From Firmicutes bacterium HGW-Firmicutes-1 (GTDB lineage: Bacteria; Bacillota; Clostridia; Lachnospirales; Vallitaleaceae), in NCBI GenBank assembly GCA_002841625.1, contig PHAG01000002.1, forward strand, positions 1 through 64,000: a stretch of DNA of 64,000 nucleotides. The letters are read 5' to 3'. This document shows, in pieces, positions 33,731-41,613 of this stretch; the stretch's first letter is position 1; each line of letters starts with the position of its first letter. The translations under genes and the position numbers were made by a program. Below the pieces are notes generated by a model, which worked only from the letters and a program-made list of their open reading frames with translations, ran no database searches and was not told where the DNA came from.

Positions 33731-33768
33731 GACATTGAATAGTAGTAATTTAAAATGGAGGTTTACAT

Positions 33769-34266
33769 ATGTATATTGGTATTCTAGGTTTTGGTATAGT
33801 AGGATTCTTGTTCTGCTTATTTGTGATGTATAGAACAAACCATGGGATTCCTGGTATACAAAAGTATGACCCAAAGTTTAGGCTTCTTGATATGAGATTT
33901 CGATACAATAGTAACATTGTATATGATACATTTGAGCGTATAGGTATAGAGGGAAGAAAAGCATACGAGAATTATTTATTGCTTGATTTTTGCTTTATCA
34001 CTTGTTTTCTTATTGTGATGATAGCAATCACGTTAAAGGTTACAACAGATATGGTCATTAGAAACCTCCTTATAGCTTTTGCTATATCACGTGCCATATA
34101 TGATGTGCTGGAAAATACAATTTTGATTATTTTATTGAATAGGTATCCCAATCAAAGCAACTTAATGGCAAAATTTTGTTCATTGGCTACTACATTAAAA
34201 TTTATTTCACTGTATCTATGGATAGCAGGTATTATTATTATTTTACTAATAAGTTACTTTAAATGA
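33769..34266 (+). CDS. Four-span membrane protein of unknown function
   Basis: A 165-residue integral membrane protein with hydrophobic segments near 1-22, 72-95, 100-125 and 140-163 and a polar loop between the first two. No family is recognised. The ATG follows TGGAGG. The cassette starts with GTTGTGT but ends with ACCTAAC, so its two ends may not have the same origin. Confidence 0.72.
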   Translation: MYIGILGFGIVGFLFCLFVMYRTNHGIPGIQKYDPKFRLLDMRFRYNSNIVYDTFERIGIEGRKAYENYLLLDFCFITCFLIVMIAITLKVTTDMVIRNLLIAFAISRAIYDVLENTILIILLNRYPNQSNLMAKFCSLATTLKFISLYLWIAGIIIILLISYFK

Positions 34267-34345
34267 CAAACAGAATATAAATATTTATTATGTTTGGTTT
34301 CTTGCATTCACAAGGAAATGACCATCGGCAGTTTCCGTATTTATC

Positions 34346-34440
34346 ACCTAACAAGATGTTTGCGACATTCACCTACTTAAAGGGTTATTAATCGGCAAAC
34401 GATTGAGCTGATGAACATCGTAAACACGAAAACGTTAGAT
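34346..34440 (+). repeat. attC site 35
   Basis: R'' ACCTAAC (34346-34352), R' GTTAGAT (34434-34440). R'' does not match the own start core GTTGTGT (33724). Confidence 0.87.
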
Positions 34441-34518
34441 GAAATCCCCCTCTAGTAAAATTAGCAATTTATATGTGCATTATTAAGTTTAATTTATTGG
34501 TAATAAAAGGGAGAAGTT

Positions 34519-35190
34519 ATGATAGCATGGATAGATAATAACAAAGAATGGATATTTAGTGGTATTGGGATAGCAATAATTAGTTCTCTATATTTTTTTC
34601 TAAGGAGGCTGTTTAATTTTATGAATAAAGATAAATCAAATGCAAATAAACATGAACCTGATAGTATAAATTCTGGAGTGATAGTTGGTGATAACACCAA
34701 CATATCAGGAAATGTTGCGGGTCGTGATATCATTATAAATAACAACTATCATCAAAGAGAAATTGATGAGCTTGTAAGAATATTAGATTTACGAACAGAA
34801 CGAATAAATAATAATTTATCAATGCATTTTAAATATGCTGAGATAAAAATCTATCTAGATGAATTTAACATTCTACATAAGTCTCATATAGAATCACTCA
34901 AAAAAGGCGATTTTATTTATGCTCATGAATTATTAACTCAAATTCATGATTTATCATACAGATTAGAGTCAGATGAATTCTGGAGCCGACATCGAATAGA
35001 AACTCCATTTTTGCTCTACAGCTTACGCCCGGATTCATTTACGCGTGGAGAATTAATATGTGCATATATTGTTGGTGATATGAGAAAGTATTCAGATAAA
35101 TACTTAGGTACTGAACTTAGTGATCATAATGCAAGCAAGAATAATAAGGATATAATAATGATATATAAGAAGATAACTCAAAGTGTTTAA
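34519..35190 (+). CDS. Membrane-anchored protein with VGDNTNISGNVAGRD repeat-like motif
   Basis: A 223-residue protein with one N-terminal membrane helix (about residues 9-32). It then has 'SGVIVGDNTNISGNVAGRDIIINNNY' near 53-78, a motif that often precedes or joins effector-associated and trypco2/NLR-type domains in bacterial immunity proteins. The C-terminal 140 residues are mainly helical and unrecognised. The ATG follows AAAGGGAG. A signalling or defence role is inferred from the motif only. Confidence 0.65.
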   Translation: MIAWIDNNKEWIFSGIGIAIISSLYFFLRRLFNFMNKDKSNANKHEPDSINSGVIVGDNTNISGNVAGRDIIINNNYHQREIDELVRILDLRTERINNNLSMHFKYAEIKIYLDEFNILHKSHIESLKKGDFIYAHELLTQIHDLSYRLESDEFWSRHRIETPFLLYSLRPDSFTRGELICAYIVGDMRKYSDKYLGTELSDHNASKNNKDIIMIYKKITQSV

Positions 35191-35267
35191 TGAGTATTAT
35201 AACAACCAATGATTGTGTAGTTTGGTAAACATAAACTTACATAAACGCTTTAAATTAGGGGGACATC

Positions 35268-35362
35268 ACCTAACAGGCTGTTGCCAATATTCATCAGCTT
35301 TGAGTGCAACGATGATAGGAGAGCTGAGCGGATGAACTTCGGCAACAACGCGAACGTTAGAC
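35268..35362 (+). repeat. attC site 36
   Basis: R'' ACCTAAC (35268-35274), one base off the complement of GTTAGAT (34434). R' is GTTAGAC (35356-35362). Confidence 0.88.
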
Positions 35363-35415
35363 GACAGAAAAAGGCTATAACATTAAATCGAAAATGGGAA
35401 GGGGACACAAATAAG

Positions 35416-35868
35416 ATGGATTTTATTTTTAAGGACATCAATGTTGATGAATTGGATTTAATAAAACCATTATGGGATAAGTTGAATCAATTACACTTGC
35501 AAGATTCGAAGTATTTTAAAGAACATTATAAAACAAATACATTTGAGAAGAGATGCAAGAAGTTTTTGCAGATGGGCAAAAAAGATATTAGAATTGAGAT
35601 TGTCGAAGACGATAATGCTGTAATTATAGGATATTGTATTTCAACTGTGGAGAAAGAAAAAGGTGAGATTGAATCGTTATTTATTGAAGAAGAATGTAGG
35701 AAGAATAAATTAGGTAATAAGTTAATTACTAATGCAATTGAATGGCTAAAGGAAAGAAGATGTAATAAGATTTTAGTATCGGTAGCGGATGGACATGAAG
35801 ACGTTTTTAATTTTTATATGAAGCAAGGATTTTATCCAAGATTGACCTATTTAGAACTAAAAGAATAA
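35416..35868 (+). CDS. GNAT family N-acetyltransferase
   Basis: A 150-residue GNAT: 'GEIESLFIEEECRKNKLGNKLITNAIEWLKERRCNKILVSVADGHEDVFNFYMKQGFYPR' gives the beta-4/loop/alpha-3 core, though the loop reads RKNKLGNK with an Asn. The ATG at 35416 follows GAAGGGG at 11 bases; the frame is open upstream into the attC. It is followed at 32 bases by a cupin gene and then an SDR gene, the only three-gene set in this array. Confidence 0.82.
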   Translation: MDFIFKDINVDELDLIKPLWDKLNQLHLQDSKYFKEHYKTNTFEKRCKKFLQMGKKDIRIEIVEDDNAVIIGYCISTVEKEKGEIESLFIEEECRKNKLGNKLITNAIEWLKERRCNKILVSVADGHEDVFNFYMKQGFYPRLTYLELKE

Positions 35869-35900
35869 GTTACAATTTAATAATAAAGGGAGGCAAAAAC

Positions 35901-36239
35901 ATGTTAGAATTATTTCCGGAACCTATTTTAAATTTACCAAAGGCAGATATACCAATAAAAGGAATTGATGCATATCTATCACAAGCTAAAGATCATCAAG
36001 TTATATTTATGAATTTTAGTGAAGATGTTGATTTACCCGAGCATTCACATGAATCCCAATGGGGAGTAGTACTTGAAGGTAAGATAGATTTAATAATTAA
36101 TGGTATAAAGAATTCGTATACAAAAGGTGATAGGTATTTTATTCCACAAGGAGTAAAGCATTGTGGAAGAATATATGCTGGGTATGCAGATATAACATTC
36201 TTTGACCAGAAGGATAGATACAAAGTTAAGGTGAAGTAA
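35901..36239 (+). CDS. Small cupin-domain protein
   Basis: A 112-residue single cupin. 'PEHSHESQWGVVLEGKIDLIING' supplies the first metal-binding motif (HxH...E) and 'YFIPQGVKHCGRIYAG' the second (H). Such proteins bind a metal and a small ligand, or isomerise sugars or other small molecules; no substrate is evident. The ATG follows AAAGGGAGG. Spacing of 32 and 28 bases to its neighbours indicates co-transcription. Confidence 0.85.
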   Translation: MLELFPEPILNLPKADIPIKGIDAYLSQAKDHQVIFMNFSEDVDLPEHSHESQWGVVLEGKIDLIINGIKNSYTKGDRYFIPQGVKHCGRIYAGYADITFFDQKDRYKVKVK

Positions 36240-36267
36240 CATAAATACCATTTGATAGGAGATTTTT

Positions 36268-37020
36268 ATGAATTATTATATAATTTCAGGAACCTCGAGA
36301 GGTTTGGGTGAAGCAATAGCAAGAAAATTGTTAAAGGAAGATAATTATTTGATATGTATATCTAGGACTACAAATAATAATCTTGTAAAAACGTCGAAAG
36401 AGAAAGGTTACAAGTTATGTTATATTGAATTTGATTTGTCTAGAGTAGATAAACTCGATGAAATAATGACACGGATTTTTGAAAATATTAAATTAGATGA
36501 TGCTGAAAAAATTTGCTTGATTAATAATGCTGGAACAGTAGCACCAATTAAAACTATAGATGATAGTAGTACATCAGAAATTATCAGCAGCTTCAATGTT
36601 AATACTTTAGCTCCAATAGTGTTGACTTCTAATTTTATCGCGATGTTAAAAGAGTTTAGGTGTGAAAAGAGAATAGTCAATATTTCTTCGGGAGCAGGGA
36701 AGAAACCTTACGATGGTTGGAGCTGTTATTGTAGTACTAAAGCAGCGTTGGATATGTTTACAAGATGTGTTGCCATTGAGCAAGAAAAGGAAGAATTCCC
36801 AGTAAAAATAATATCATTTGCACCTGGAATAATTGATACCGACATGCAAAATGAAATAAGACAGGCAAGTATTAAACATTTTTCACAATTAGAAAGGTTT
36901 ATTGGGTTAAAAGAGAATGGATCTTTAATGTCAGTAGATTTTGTGGCAGATAAAGCAATTGATTTGTTAGATAATATAAAATTTATTCAAGGTGGAGTGA
37001 TTGATATTAGGGATAAATAA
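36268..37020 (+). CDS. SDR-family oxidoreductase (benzil reductase-like)
   Basis: A 250-residue short-chain dehydrogenase. The NAD(P) loop is 'IISGTSRGLGEAIA' (residues 5-18), 'NNAGTVAPI' follows, and the active site is S (NISSGAGK) with 'YCSTKAALDMF' supplying Y and K. 'PGIIDTDMQ' is typical of YueD-like (S)-benzoin-forming benzil reductases. The physiological carbonyl substrate is unknown. It is third in the GNAT-cupin-SDR unit. The cassette start (GTTAGAC) and end (GTATAAC) do not match, so the trio may come from a fusion. Confidence 0.88.
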   Translation: MNYYIISGTSRGLGEAIARKLLKEDNYLICISRTTNNNLVKTSKEKGYKLCYIEFDLSRVDKLDEIMTRIFENIKLDDAEKICLINNAGTVAPIKTIDDSSTSEIISSFNVNTLAPIVLTSNFIAMLKEFRCEKRIVNISSGAGKKPYDGWSCYCSTKAALDMFTRCVAIEQEKEEFPVKIISFAPGIIDTDMQNEIRQASIKHFSQLERFIGLKENGSLMSVDFVADKAIDLLDNIKFIQGGVIDIRDK

Positions 37021-37042
37021 TAAAACGATCACCCAGAACTGC

Positions 37043-37136
37043 GTATAACAGGTTGTTGCCAAAATTATTAGCATGAAGTATGACAAAGTTAGGAGTACAT
37101 GAGCTGATAACTTCGGCAACAACGAAGACGTTATAT
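37043..37136 (+). repeat. attC site 37
   Basis: R'' GTATAAC (37043-37049), R' GTTATAT (37130-37136). R'' does not match the core GTTAGAC (35356). Confidence 0.87.
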
Positions 37137-37180
37137 GATATAATTTATTTGTTTTATAAATAAGGTTTACTATATTCATC

Positions 37181-37373
37181 ATGAACTTTAGAAAATTATT
37201 AATCCGATTACTTGTAAAAATATTTCGATTATTTCTATTATAGTATTAGTACTTTTGTATATGAAATTATAAGTGAGATTCAAGAAGGTATTTATATAAA
37301 TGATGAATTGATTTTAGAATATGGTTGGATGGTTAGCCCCTCTAGATCGAGAGGCGGGGTAGAGATTCATTAA
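37181..37373 (+). pseudogene. Frameshifted small membrane-protein gene
   Basis: ATG 37181 opens MNFRKLLIRLLVKIFRLFLL and stops at 37241. The neighbouring frame is open across that point and continues 'STFVYEIISEIQEGIYINDELILEYGW' to 37373. A one-base shift near 37235 joins them. No ribosome site is obvious. After it, 37374-37588 holds only a trailer-like remnant (GGCAAATTCCGTAATC at 37386). Confidence 0.45.
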
Positions 37374-37588
37374 AGGAGAAGTAATGGCAAATTCCGTAAT
37401 CTACATTTGAGCAGTTGATTTTGGATAGACCTGCGATAATGAATAAGTGTCGTGGTTGTTTATTAGATGACTAGGCTAAAGGGATTTGATTGAGACTATC
37501 TATGGCATGAAAACTAATTGTGACATTACAGGATATAATGACGCTATTTTAGTATGATTTGAGGACAGATATGTTTGGGAGGAGAAGA

Positions 37589-37837
37589 ATGTTAGAGAAG
37601 ATTAAGAAGATTTTTAGAACTAAGTGGGAGATAATATATATCACTCAAAATCAAAGCAAGTATTTTCAAGTTATAGGTAGGCTATCAGATAATCATATTG
37701 AACACAAAACTGCATTTGATGCTTCAACAATTAATCCAGGTAGAGGAATGGGTAGATCAACAAGAACTTATACAATCCTTGTTAGGGTTGAAGAAGCTTA
37801 TAAAGCTAGTAACATACTTAATGAGATAAGGCATTAG
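37589..37837 (+). CDS. Small conserved hypothetical protein
   Basis: An 82-residue protein. 'KWEIIYITQNQSKYFQVIGRLSDNHIEHKTAF' followed by 'RTYTILVRVEEAYKASNIL' has the look of the DUF2007-like signal-transducing fold, a short ferredoxin-like domain, but the match is tentative. The ATG at 37589 follows GGGAGGAG; an upstream TTG (37559) is in frame without a site. The cassette's 5' part is scarred by deletions. Confidence 0.68.
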   Translation: MLEKIKKIFRTKWEIIYITQNQSKYFQVIGRLSDNHIEHKTAFDASTINPGRGMGRSTRTYTILVRVEEAYKASNILNEIRH

Positions 37838-37888
37838 TAAATCCAGGCATGATAATGGATGTATTTGGAAATTTCCGCACCATCAATC

Positions 37889-37982
37889 ATATAACAATTG
37901 TTTCCGACATTCACCAGCTTTACGCTGGCGAGAAGTTAGTGTCATTGAGCTGATGAACATCGTCAATACGCGAGCGTTATGT
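37889..37982 (+). repeat. attC site 38
   Basis: R'' ATATAAC (37889-37895) complements GTTATAT at 37130. R' is GTTATGT (37976-37982). Confidence 0.89.
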
Positions 37983-38014
37983 GACAATGGGCACTATTAT
38001 AAAGAGAGGTAATT

Positions 38015-38806
38015 ATGAAATTATTAGTAATGTATCATTCGGGTGTTGGAAATACAAAACTGATTGCGGAAATGTTAAACAATAGGCTCAAACAATCATT
38101 TGTAACTGAGATAATGGCAATTGAGAAAATACAAGATAAATTTTTCTTAGACAATTATGATGGATATATAATTGGATTTCCTACACATCATACGCACCCA
38201 TCTATCAGTATTATAGAATTTATAAACAGTATGATGACGTTATGTAAAAGAAAACCAGCATATATTTTTACTACGTGTGGGTGGTACTCAGCCAATACTT
38301 TAAGAATATTTGCTAAAATATGCGCAGTGAAAAACATAATCCCTGTATTACATCAATCTTACAGATGTGCTGCAACTGATGGCACCTTGCTTGTGCCATG
38401 GATAAAAGTATTATTTACATTTGAAAAGAATTTAGAGAAAAAAGTTGAAATTGAAGCAGAGAAAATTAAAGATGTGTTCAATAACAAACAATATAATGTG
38501 AATTTACCACAATTTAAATTGATTAGCATTATTAATTATCCCAATAAGAAAATGGGACAATTAATAACATTTAATATTTTTTTACATAAAGATAATTGTA
38601 CTAAATGCGGCAAATGTATAAAAAATTGTAATATGAATGCTATGAAATTTGATGAAGATAAGTATCCTTTATTTGATAAGGGAAAATGCGAAAAATGCTA
38701 TAGATGTATACACCACTGTCCTAATAAGGCATTATCCTTAAGTAGGAGAAAAGTTCCCAAAAAACAATTGACACAAGACTTCTTTGATTTTAACAAAAGA
38801 AAATGA
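38015..38806 (+). CDS. EFR1-family flavodoxin/ferredoxin protein
   Basis: A 263-residue redox protein: flavodoxin-like N-terminus ('LLVMYHSGVGNTKLIAEML') and two C-terminal 4Fe-4S motifs, CTKCGKCIKNCN and CEKCYRCIHHCP (about 194-236). It has the same architecture as the protein at 27060 but is clearly diverged. It should act as an electron carrier in anaerobic metabolism; the partner is unknown. The ATG follows AGAGAGGT only 32 bases after the attC core. Confidence 0.9.
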   Translation: MKLLVMYHSGVGNTKLIAEMLNNRLKQSFVTEIMAIEKIQDKFFLDNYDGYIIGFPTHHTHPSISIIEFINSMMTLCKRKPAYIFTTCGWYSANTLRIFAKICAVKNIIPVLHQSYRCAATDGTLLVPWIKVLFTFEKNLEKKVEIEAEKIKDVFNNKQYNVNLPQFKLISIINYPNKKMGQLITFNIFLHKDNCTKCGKCIKNCNMNAMKFDEDKYPLFDKGKCEKCYRCIHHCPNKALSLSRRKVPKKQLTQDFFDFNKRK

Positions 38807-38871
38807 TCAAAATTTTTGTATTAGGTTTATGCTAACAATTATGGCTAATAGTAATTTCCGTGCCCAACATC

Positions 38872-38910
38872 AGCTAACAAGTTGTTGGCAACAATCATCA
38901 TCTTTTTAAT
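38872..38910 (+). repeat. attC site 39, left half only
   Basis: R'' AGCTAAC (38872-38878) and AAGTTGTTGGCAACAATCATCATC remain; the right side is scrambled (ATGCTGATAACCGTTG at about 38931). R'' does not match its own cassette start core GTTATGT (37976). Confidence 0.7.
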
Positions 38911-38941
38911 GATTTGTAAAATGCTGATAACCGTTGAAAAC

Positions 38942-39088
38942 AAGTCTTTAAAGCTTGTTGACCTGTACTTTGCCACAGGTCATCCTGCGGAAAGAGAGAT
39001 AAACAACCTCGATTTATGGGAAAACGAGGAATGGGTAAAGGGTGTTTTTGATAAATTAGAAGATTTCGAGGAAAGGATTGGCTCTTGA
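38942..39088 (+). pseudogene. C-terminal gene fragment
   Basis: The frame ending at 39088 encodes 'KSLKLVDLYFATGHPAEREINNLDLWENEEWVKGVFDKLEDFEERIGS', a coding-like tail. Upstream it runs into attC sequence with no ribosome site. It is probably the remnant of a cassette lost by deletion; family unknown. Confidence 0.5.
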
Positions 39089-39146
39089 TTTCACAAAAAG
39101 TTTTGAGCATTAATAAGAAGAATTAATCGAAGGAGGGAATAAATAA

Positions 39147-39569
39147 ATGAAGCAATCAATTGTGCACATAGCCTTAGTTGTAAATGATTATGACGAGGCA
39201 ATAGAATTTTATACGAAAAAGTTGAATTTTACTTTAATAGAGGATACTTATCAACCAGAGCAAGACAAACGTTGGGTTGTAGTATCTCCCCCTGGATCTA
39301 TAGGTACAACTTTACTATTAGCTAAAGCATCAAAAACTGAGCAAGAATCTTTTGTTGGGAATCAGACTGGAGGAAGAGTGTTTTTGTTTCTCAATTCTGA
39401 TGATTTCTGGAGGGATTACAATGATATGATTGCAAACGGAGTAGAGTTTGTAAGAGACCCTAAACAAGAATCATATGGTATGGTAGCTGTATTCAAAGAT
39501 TTATATGGAAATCTATGGGACTTGCTTGAGTTAAATAAAGATCATCCTATTTCCAAACGAATATTATAA
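39147..39569 (+). CDS. VOC family protein (glyoxalase/dioxygenase-like)
   Basis: A 140-residue vicinal-oxygen-chelate protein. 'VHIALVVNDYDEAIEFYTKKLNFTLIED' starts the first beta-alpha-beta unit and 'GMVAVFKDLYGNLWDLLE' closes the second, with His and Glu metal ligands in the normal places. The substrate is unknown; relatives include glyoxalase I and thiol transferases. The ATG follows GAAGGAGGG. Its cassette lacks an intact left boundary. Confidence 0.87.
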   Translation: MKQSIVHIALVVNDYDEAIEFYTKKLNFTLIEDTYQPEQDKRWVVVSPPGSIGTTLLLAKASKTEQESFVGNQTGGRVFLFLNSDDFWRDYNDMIANGVEFVRDPKQESYGMVAVFKDLYGNLWDLLELNKDHPISKRIL

Positions 39570-39574
39570 TTTGT

Positions 39575-39610
39575 TCTGCTGATGAATGTGTCAATACGCG
39601 AGCGTTAGGT
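39575..39610 (+). repeat. attC site 40, right half only
   Basis: CTGCTGATGAATGTGTCAATACGCGAGC is followed by R' GTTAGGT (39604-39610). The left arm and R'' are absent. Confidence 0.72.
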
Positions 39611-39670
39611 GACATTGCGTACTACTAAAAAAGCACAAATTTAAATTGTTTTTTATTGGGAGAGGTAATT

Positions 39671-40222
39671 ATGAGTATTTTAGAGACTGAAAGATTAATT
39701 TTAAGGCGATTTGTACAAGAAGATTTGGAGGATTTTTATGAATATTGTAAAAATCCTAGTGTTGGTCCGAATGCAGGCTGGAAACCTCACAACAACAAAG
39801 AAGAATCAGCTCAAATACTAGAAGGTTTTATTACTGGTAATGAGGTGTTGGCACTCATTGATAAAGAGAAGAATAAAGTAATTGGTTCAATCGGATTACA
39901 TAATGATGATATGAGAACAACAGCTAAAGTTAAGATGGTTGGTTTTGTACTTTCAAAAGAATATTGGGGAAAAGGTATTATGACAGAAGCTGTGAAACGA
40001 ATTATGGAATATGCCTTTTTGGAACTAAAGCTTGAATTATTATCAATAGACCATTATTCATTCAATACTAGATCAAGACGAGTTATTGAGAAATGCGGGT
40101 TTAAGTATGAAGGTACATATAGATATGCTAGAGAAATATATGATGGAACTGTGAATGATATTGTATGTTATTCCATAACGAAAGATGAGTGGTACGAATT
40201 AGTGAGTAGAAATAATCTATAA
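39671..40222 (+). CDS. GNAT family N-acetyltransferase (RimJ/RimL type)
   Basis: A 183-residue acetyltransferase. 'LETERLILRRFVQEDLEDFYEYCKNPSVGPNAGW' is the RimJ-type N-terminus; 'FVLSKEYWGKGIMTEAVKRIMEYAF' is the acetyl-CoA region and 'SRRVIEKCGFKYEGT' the C-terminal signature. Members acetylate protein N-termini or small amines. The ATG 39671 is chosen over the upstream in-frame ATG because GGGAGAGGT fits it. It is alone in its cassette. Confidence 0.87.
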   Translation: MSILETERLILRRFVQEDLEDFYEYCKNPSVGPNAGWKPHNNKEESAQILEGFITGNEVLALIDKEKNKVIGSIGLHNDDMRTTAKVKMVGFVLSKEYWGKGIMTEAVKRIMEYAFLELKLELLSIDHYSFNTRSRRVIEKCGFKYEGTYRYAREIYDGTVNDIVCYSITKDEWYELVSRNNL

Positions 40223-40261
40223 CCTTAAGTTATGGCTATTGGCAGTTCCGTACGCAACATC

Positions 40262-40350
40262 AGCTAACAATATGTTGTCTAAATTCAACATTCATAGCAC
40301 TAATGATAACTTAACGTAAGTATTTAAGCTATGAACGTCGGGCAATATCA
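40262..40350 (+). repeat. attC site 41, R' lost
   Basis: R'' AGCTAAC (40262-40268) and arms are present (GTTGTCTAAATTCAACATTCATAGC / gctATGAACGTCGGGCAAT), with an insertion in the left arm. No GTTRRRY follows. R'' does not match the start core GTTAGGT (39604). Confidence 0.7.
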
Positions 40351-40425
40351 ACAAAGAGCATAAATGATTTTTGGTATGGTATTAAACTTTTAATTAAAAA
40401 AAACATAGAGGTAGATAGATATAAA

Positions 40426-40668
40426 TTGAAAGAAAGTATAAGTATATTTAATTTACTGCAAAAATCTACAATAGGTATCAGTGTAGTCGGATTCCTAATA
40501 GGATTAATAAGTATGCTTCATAATTTAACTGAGCCATCAAGTGTTGGACCATCTATGGCAGTTGCATTGATAATTGTATTTTATAGTACAATCTTATGCT
40601 TAGTAATTTTAAGTCCAGCGAAATATATTCTTTCTAAAATTGAAAGAAGAATCAATAATAATACATAA
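40426..40668 (+). CDS. Small two-span membrane protein, MotA/TolQ-like segment
   Basis: An 80-residue protein with two membrane helices joined by 'ISMLHNLTEPSSVGPSMAVALIIVFYSTILCLVILSP'. This resembles the conserved 'G..A.AL..T.YG......P' stretch of MotA/TolQ/ExbB proteins, though the full channel domain is absent. It could be a stand-alone mini-protein or a fragment. The start codon is TTG with a distant AGAGG. Expression is uncertain. Confidence 0.55.
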   Translation: MKESISIFNLLQKSTIGISVVGFLIGLISMLHNLTEPSSVGPSMAVALIIVFYSTILCLVILSPAKYILSKIERRINNNT

Positions 40669-40687
40669 TGCTTTACAGTACGACGTC

Positions 40688-40782
40688 AGCTAACAAAATG
40701 TTCATAACATTCATCAACTTTGTATTAGTTTCTAAGAGAAGTGAATGAGTTGATGAACATCGTGAATACACGAACGGTATGC
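40688..40782 (+). repeat. attC site 42 (R' mutated)
   Basis: R'' AGCTAAC (40688-40694). R' reads GGTATGC (40776-40782) instead of GTTATGC. It is the last site in the array with both R boxes recognisable. Confidence 0.8.
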
Positions 40783-40837
40783 GGAATAATACTGCTTTTT
40801 TTTACACTTACATTATTTAAAATAGGGGAGGGTCACT

Positions 40838-41413
40838 ATGGCGAAAATATTGGTGTTTATTTATGATGGAATGGCAGATTTTGAGACTTCACTATTAACT
40901 CATCTACTCGGTGCAGATTGTGGAAAGGAATTACTAGTTGTATCTAATGATGTAGGGATTGTTAAAAGTAAATCGGGAATGTTATTTGTACCTCATATAG
41001 AATTAAAGAAGGTAATTACCGATGAAGTAGATGGAATAATAATACCAGGAGGCTGGCTTGCCAACCTTGATGAGAAATTGATAGATATTATTAGAGAATT
41101 ACATGATGAAAATAAACTTATTGCAGCAATATGTGCAGCTCCATGGATTTTAGCTAAAGCAGGAGTTTTGTATAATAGAAAATATACAACTTCAATTGTA
41201 GAATGGCAAGATAAGCATCTGGAATTTTTTGGAATAGATGATCCATTTCCTAGGGAGTGTTATGTTGAAGGCAGAGTAATAAGGGATGGCAATATTATCA
41301 CAGCAAAAGGGATGGCATTTATTGATTTTACTATTGAAGTATGTGATTACTTTGGTCTTTTCAAAGATGAAACAGAAAAGAAGGAATTTGAAAATGATAT
41401 AAAGGGTTATTAA
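40838..41413 (+). CDS. DJ-1/PfpI family protein
   Basis: A 191-residue class I glutamine amidotransferase-like protein. 'ILVFIYDGMADFETSLLTHLL' and the nucleophile elbow 'IAAICAAPWILAKAGVL' (Cys near residue 99) are typical of DJ-1/PfpI (YdeA/ThiJ-like) proteins, which act as glyoxalases, deglycases or stress chaperones. The role here is not determinable. The ATG follows GGGGAGGG. The attC that should follow is replaced by sequence similar to one end of the IS110 element. Confidence 0.87.
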   Translation: MAKILVFIYDGMADFETSLLTHLLGADCGKELLVVSNDVGIVKSKSGMLFVPHIELKKVITDEVDGIIIPGGWLANLDEKLIDIIRELHDENKLIAAICAAPWILAKAGVLYNRKYTTSIVEWQDKHLEFFGIDDPFPRECYVEGRVIRDGNIITAKGMAFIDFTIEVCDYFGLFKDETEKKEFENDIKGY

Positions 41414-41429
41414 TTGGCTATTTCCGTAG

Positions 41430-41510
41430 ATAATATATGTCAAGAAAAATATTCGCAAATAAAAATGCGTAATTCAAGTATACCTACAAATATAGGTTTA
41501 GATTATCAAT
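41430..41510 (+). repeat. Sequence resembling the downstream end of the IS110 element
   Basis: TAATATATGTCAAGAA and the following 60 bases, including the ACCTAcAAATATAGG hairpin, align at roughly two bases in three with 7767-7850, inside the IS110 element. It sits where an attC should be. It may be a solo IS end left by a deletion. An alternative is a gene tail: a frame from 41468 to 41590 ends in 'VLAKRFVDEGVSQLV'. Confidence 0.4.
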
Positions 41511-41613
41511 TCATTTTTGATAAAGATAAATCCATTAGTTATGTACTAGCAAAAAGATTTGTAGATGAAGGGGTTAGTCAATTAGTTTAGAAGCAGACTG
41601 AAAGGATAAAAAC

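Noticed and set aside
37337-37361. CCCCTCTAGATCGAGAGGCGGGG as an intrinsic terminator
   Set aside because: It lacks a T-run and resembles the outer flanks of cassettes joined head to tail, so it is more likely deletion scar material.
40426-40668. Flagellar motor protein MotA
   Set aside because: Only about 40 residues resemble the MotA/TolQ channel core and no motB or flagellar gene is near.
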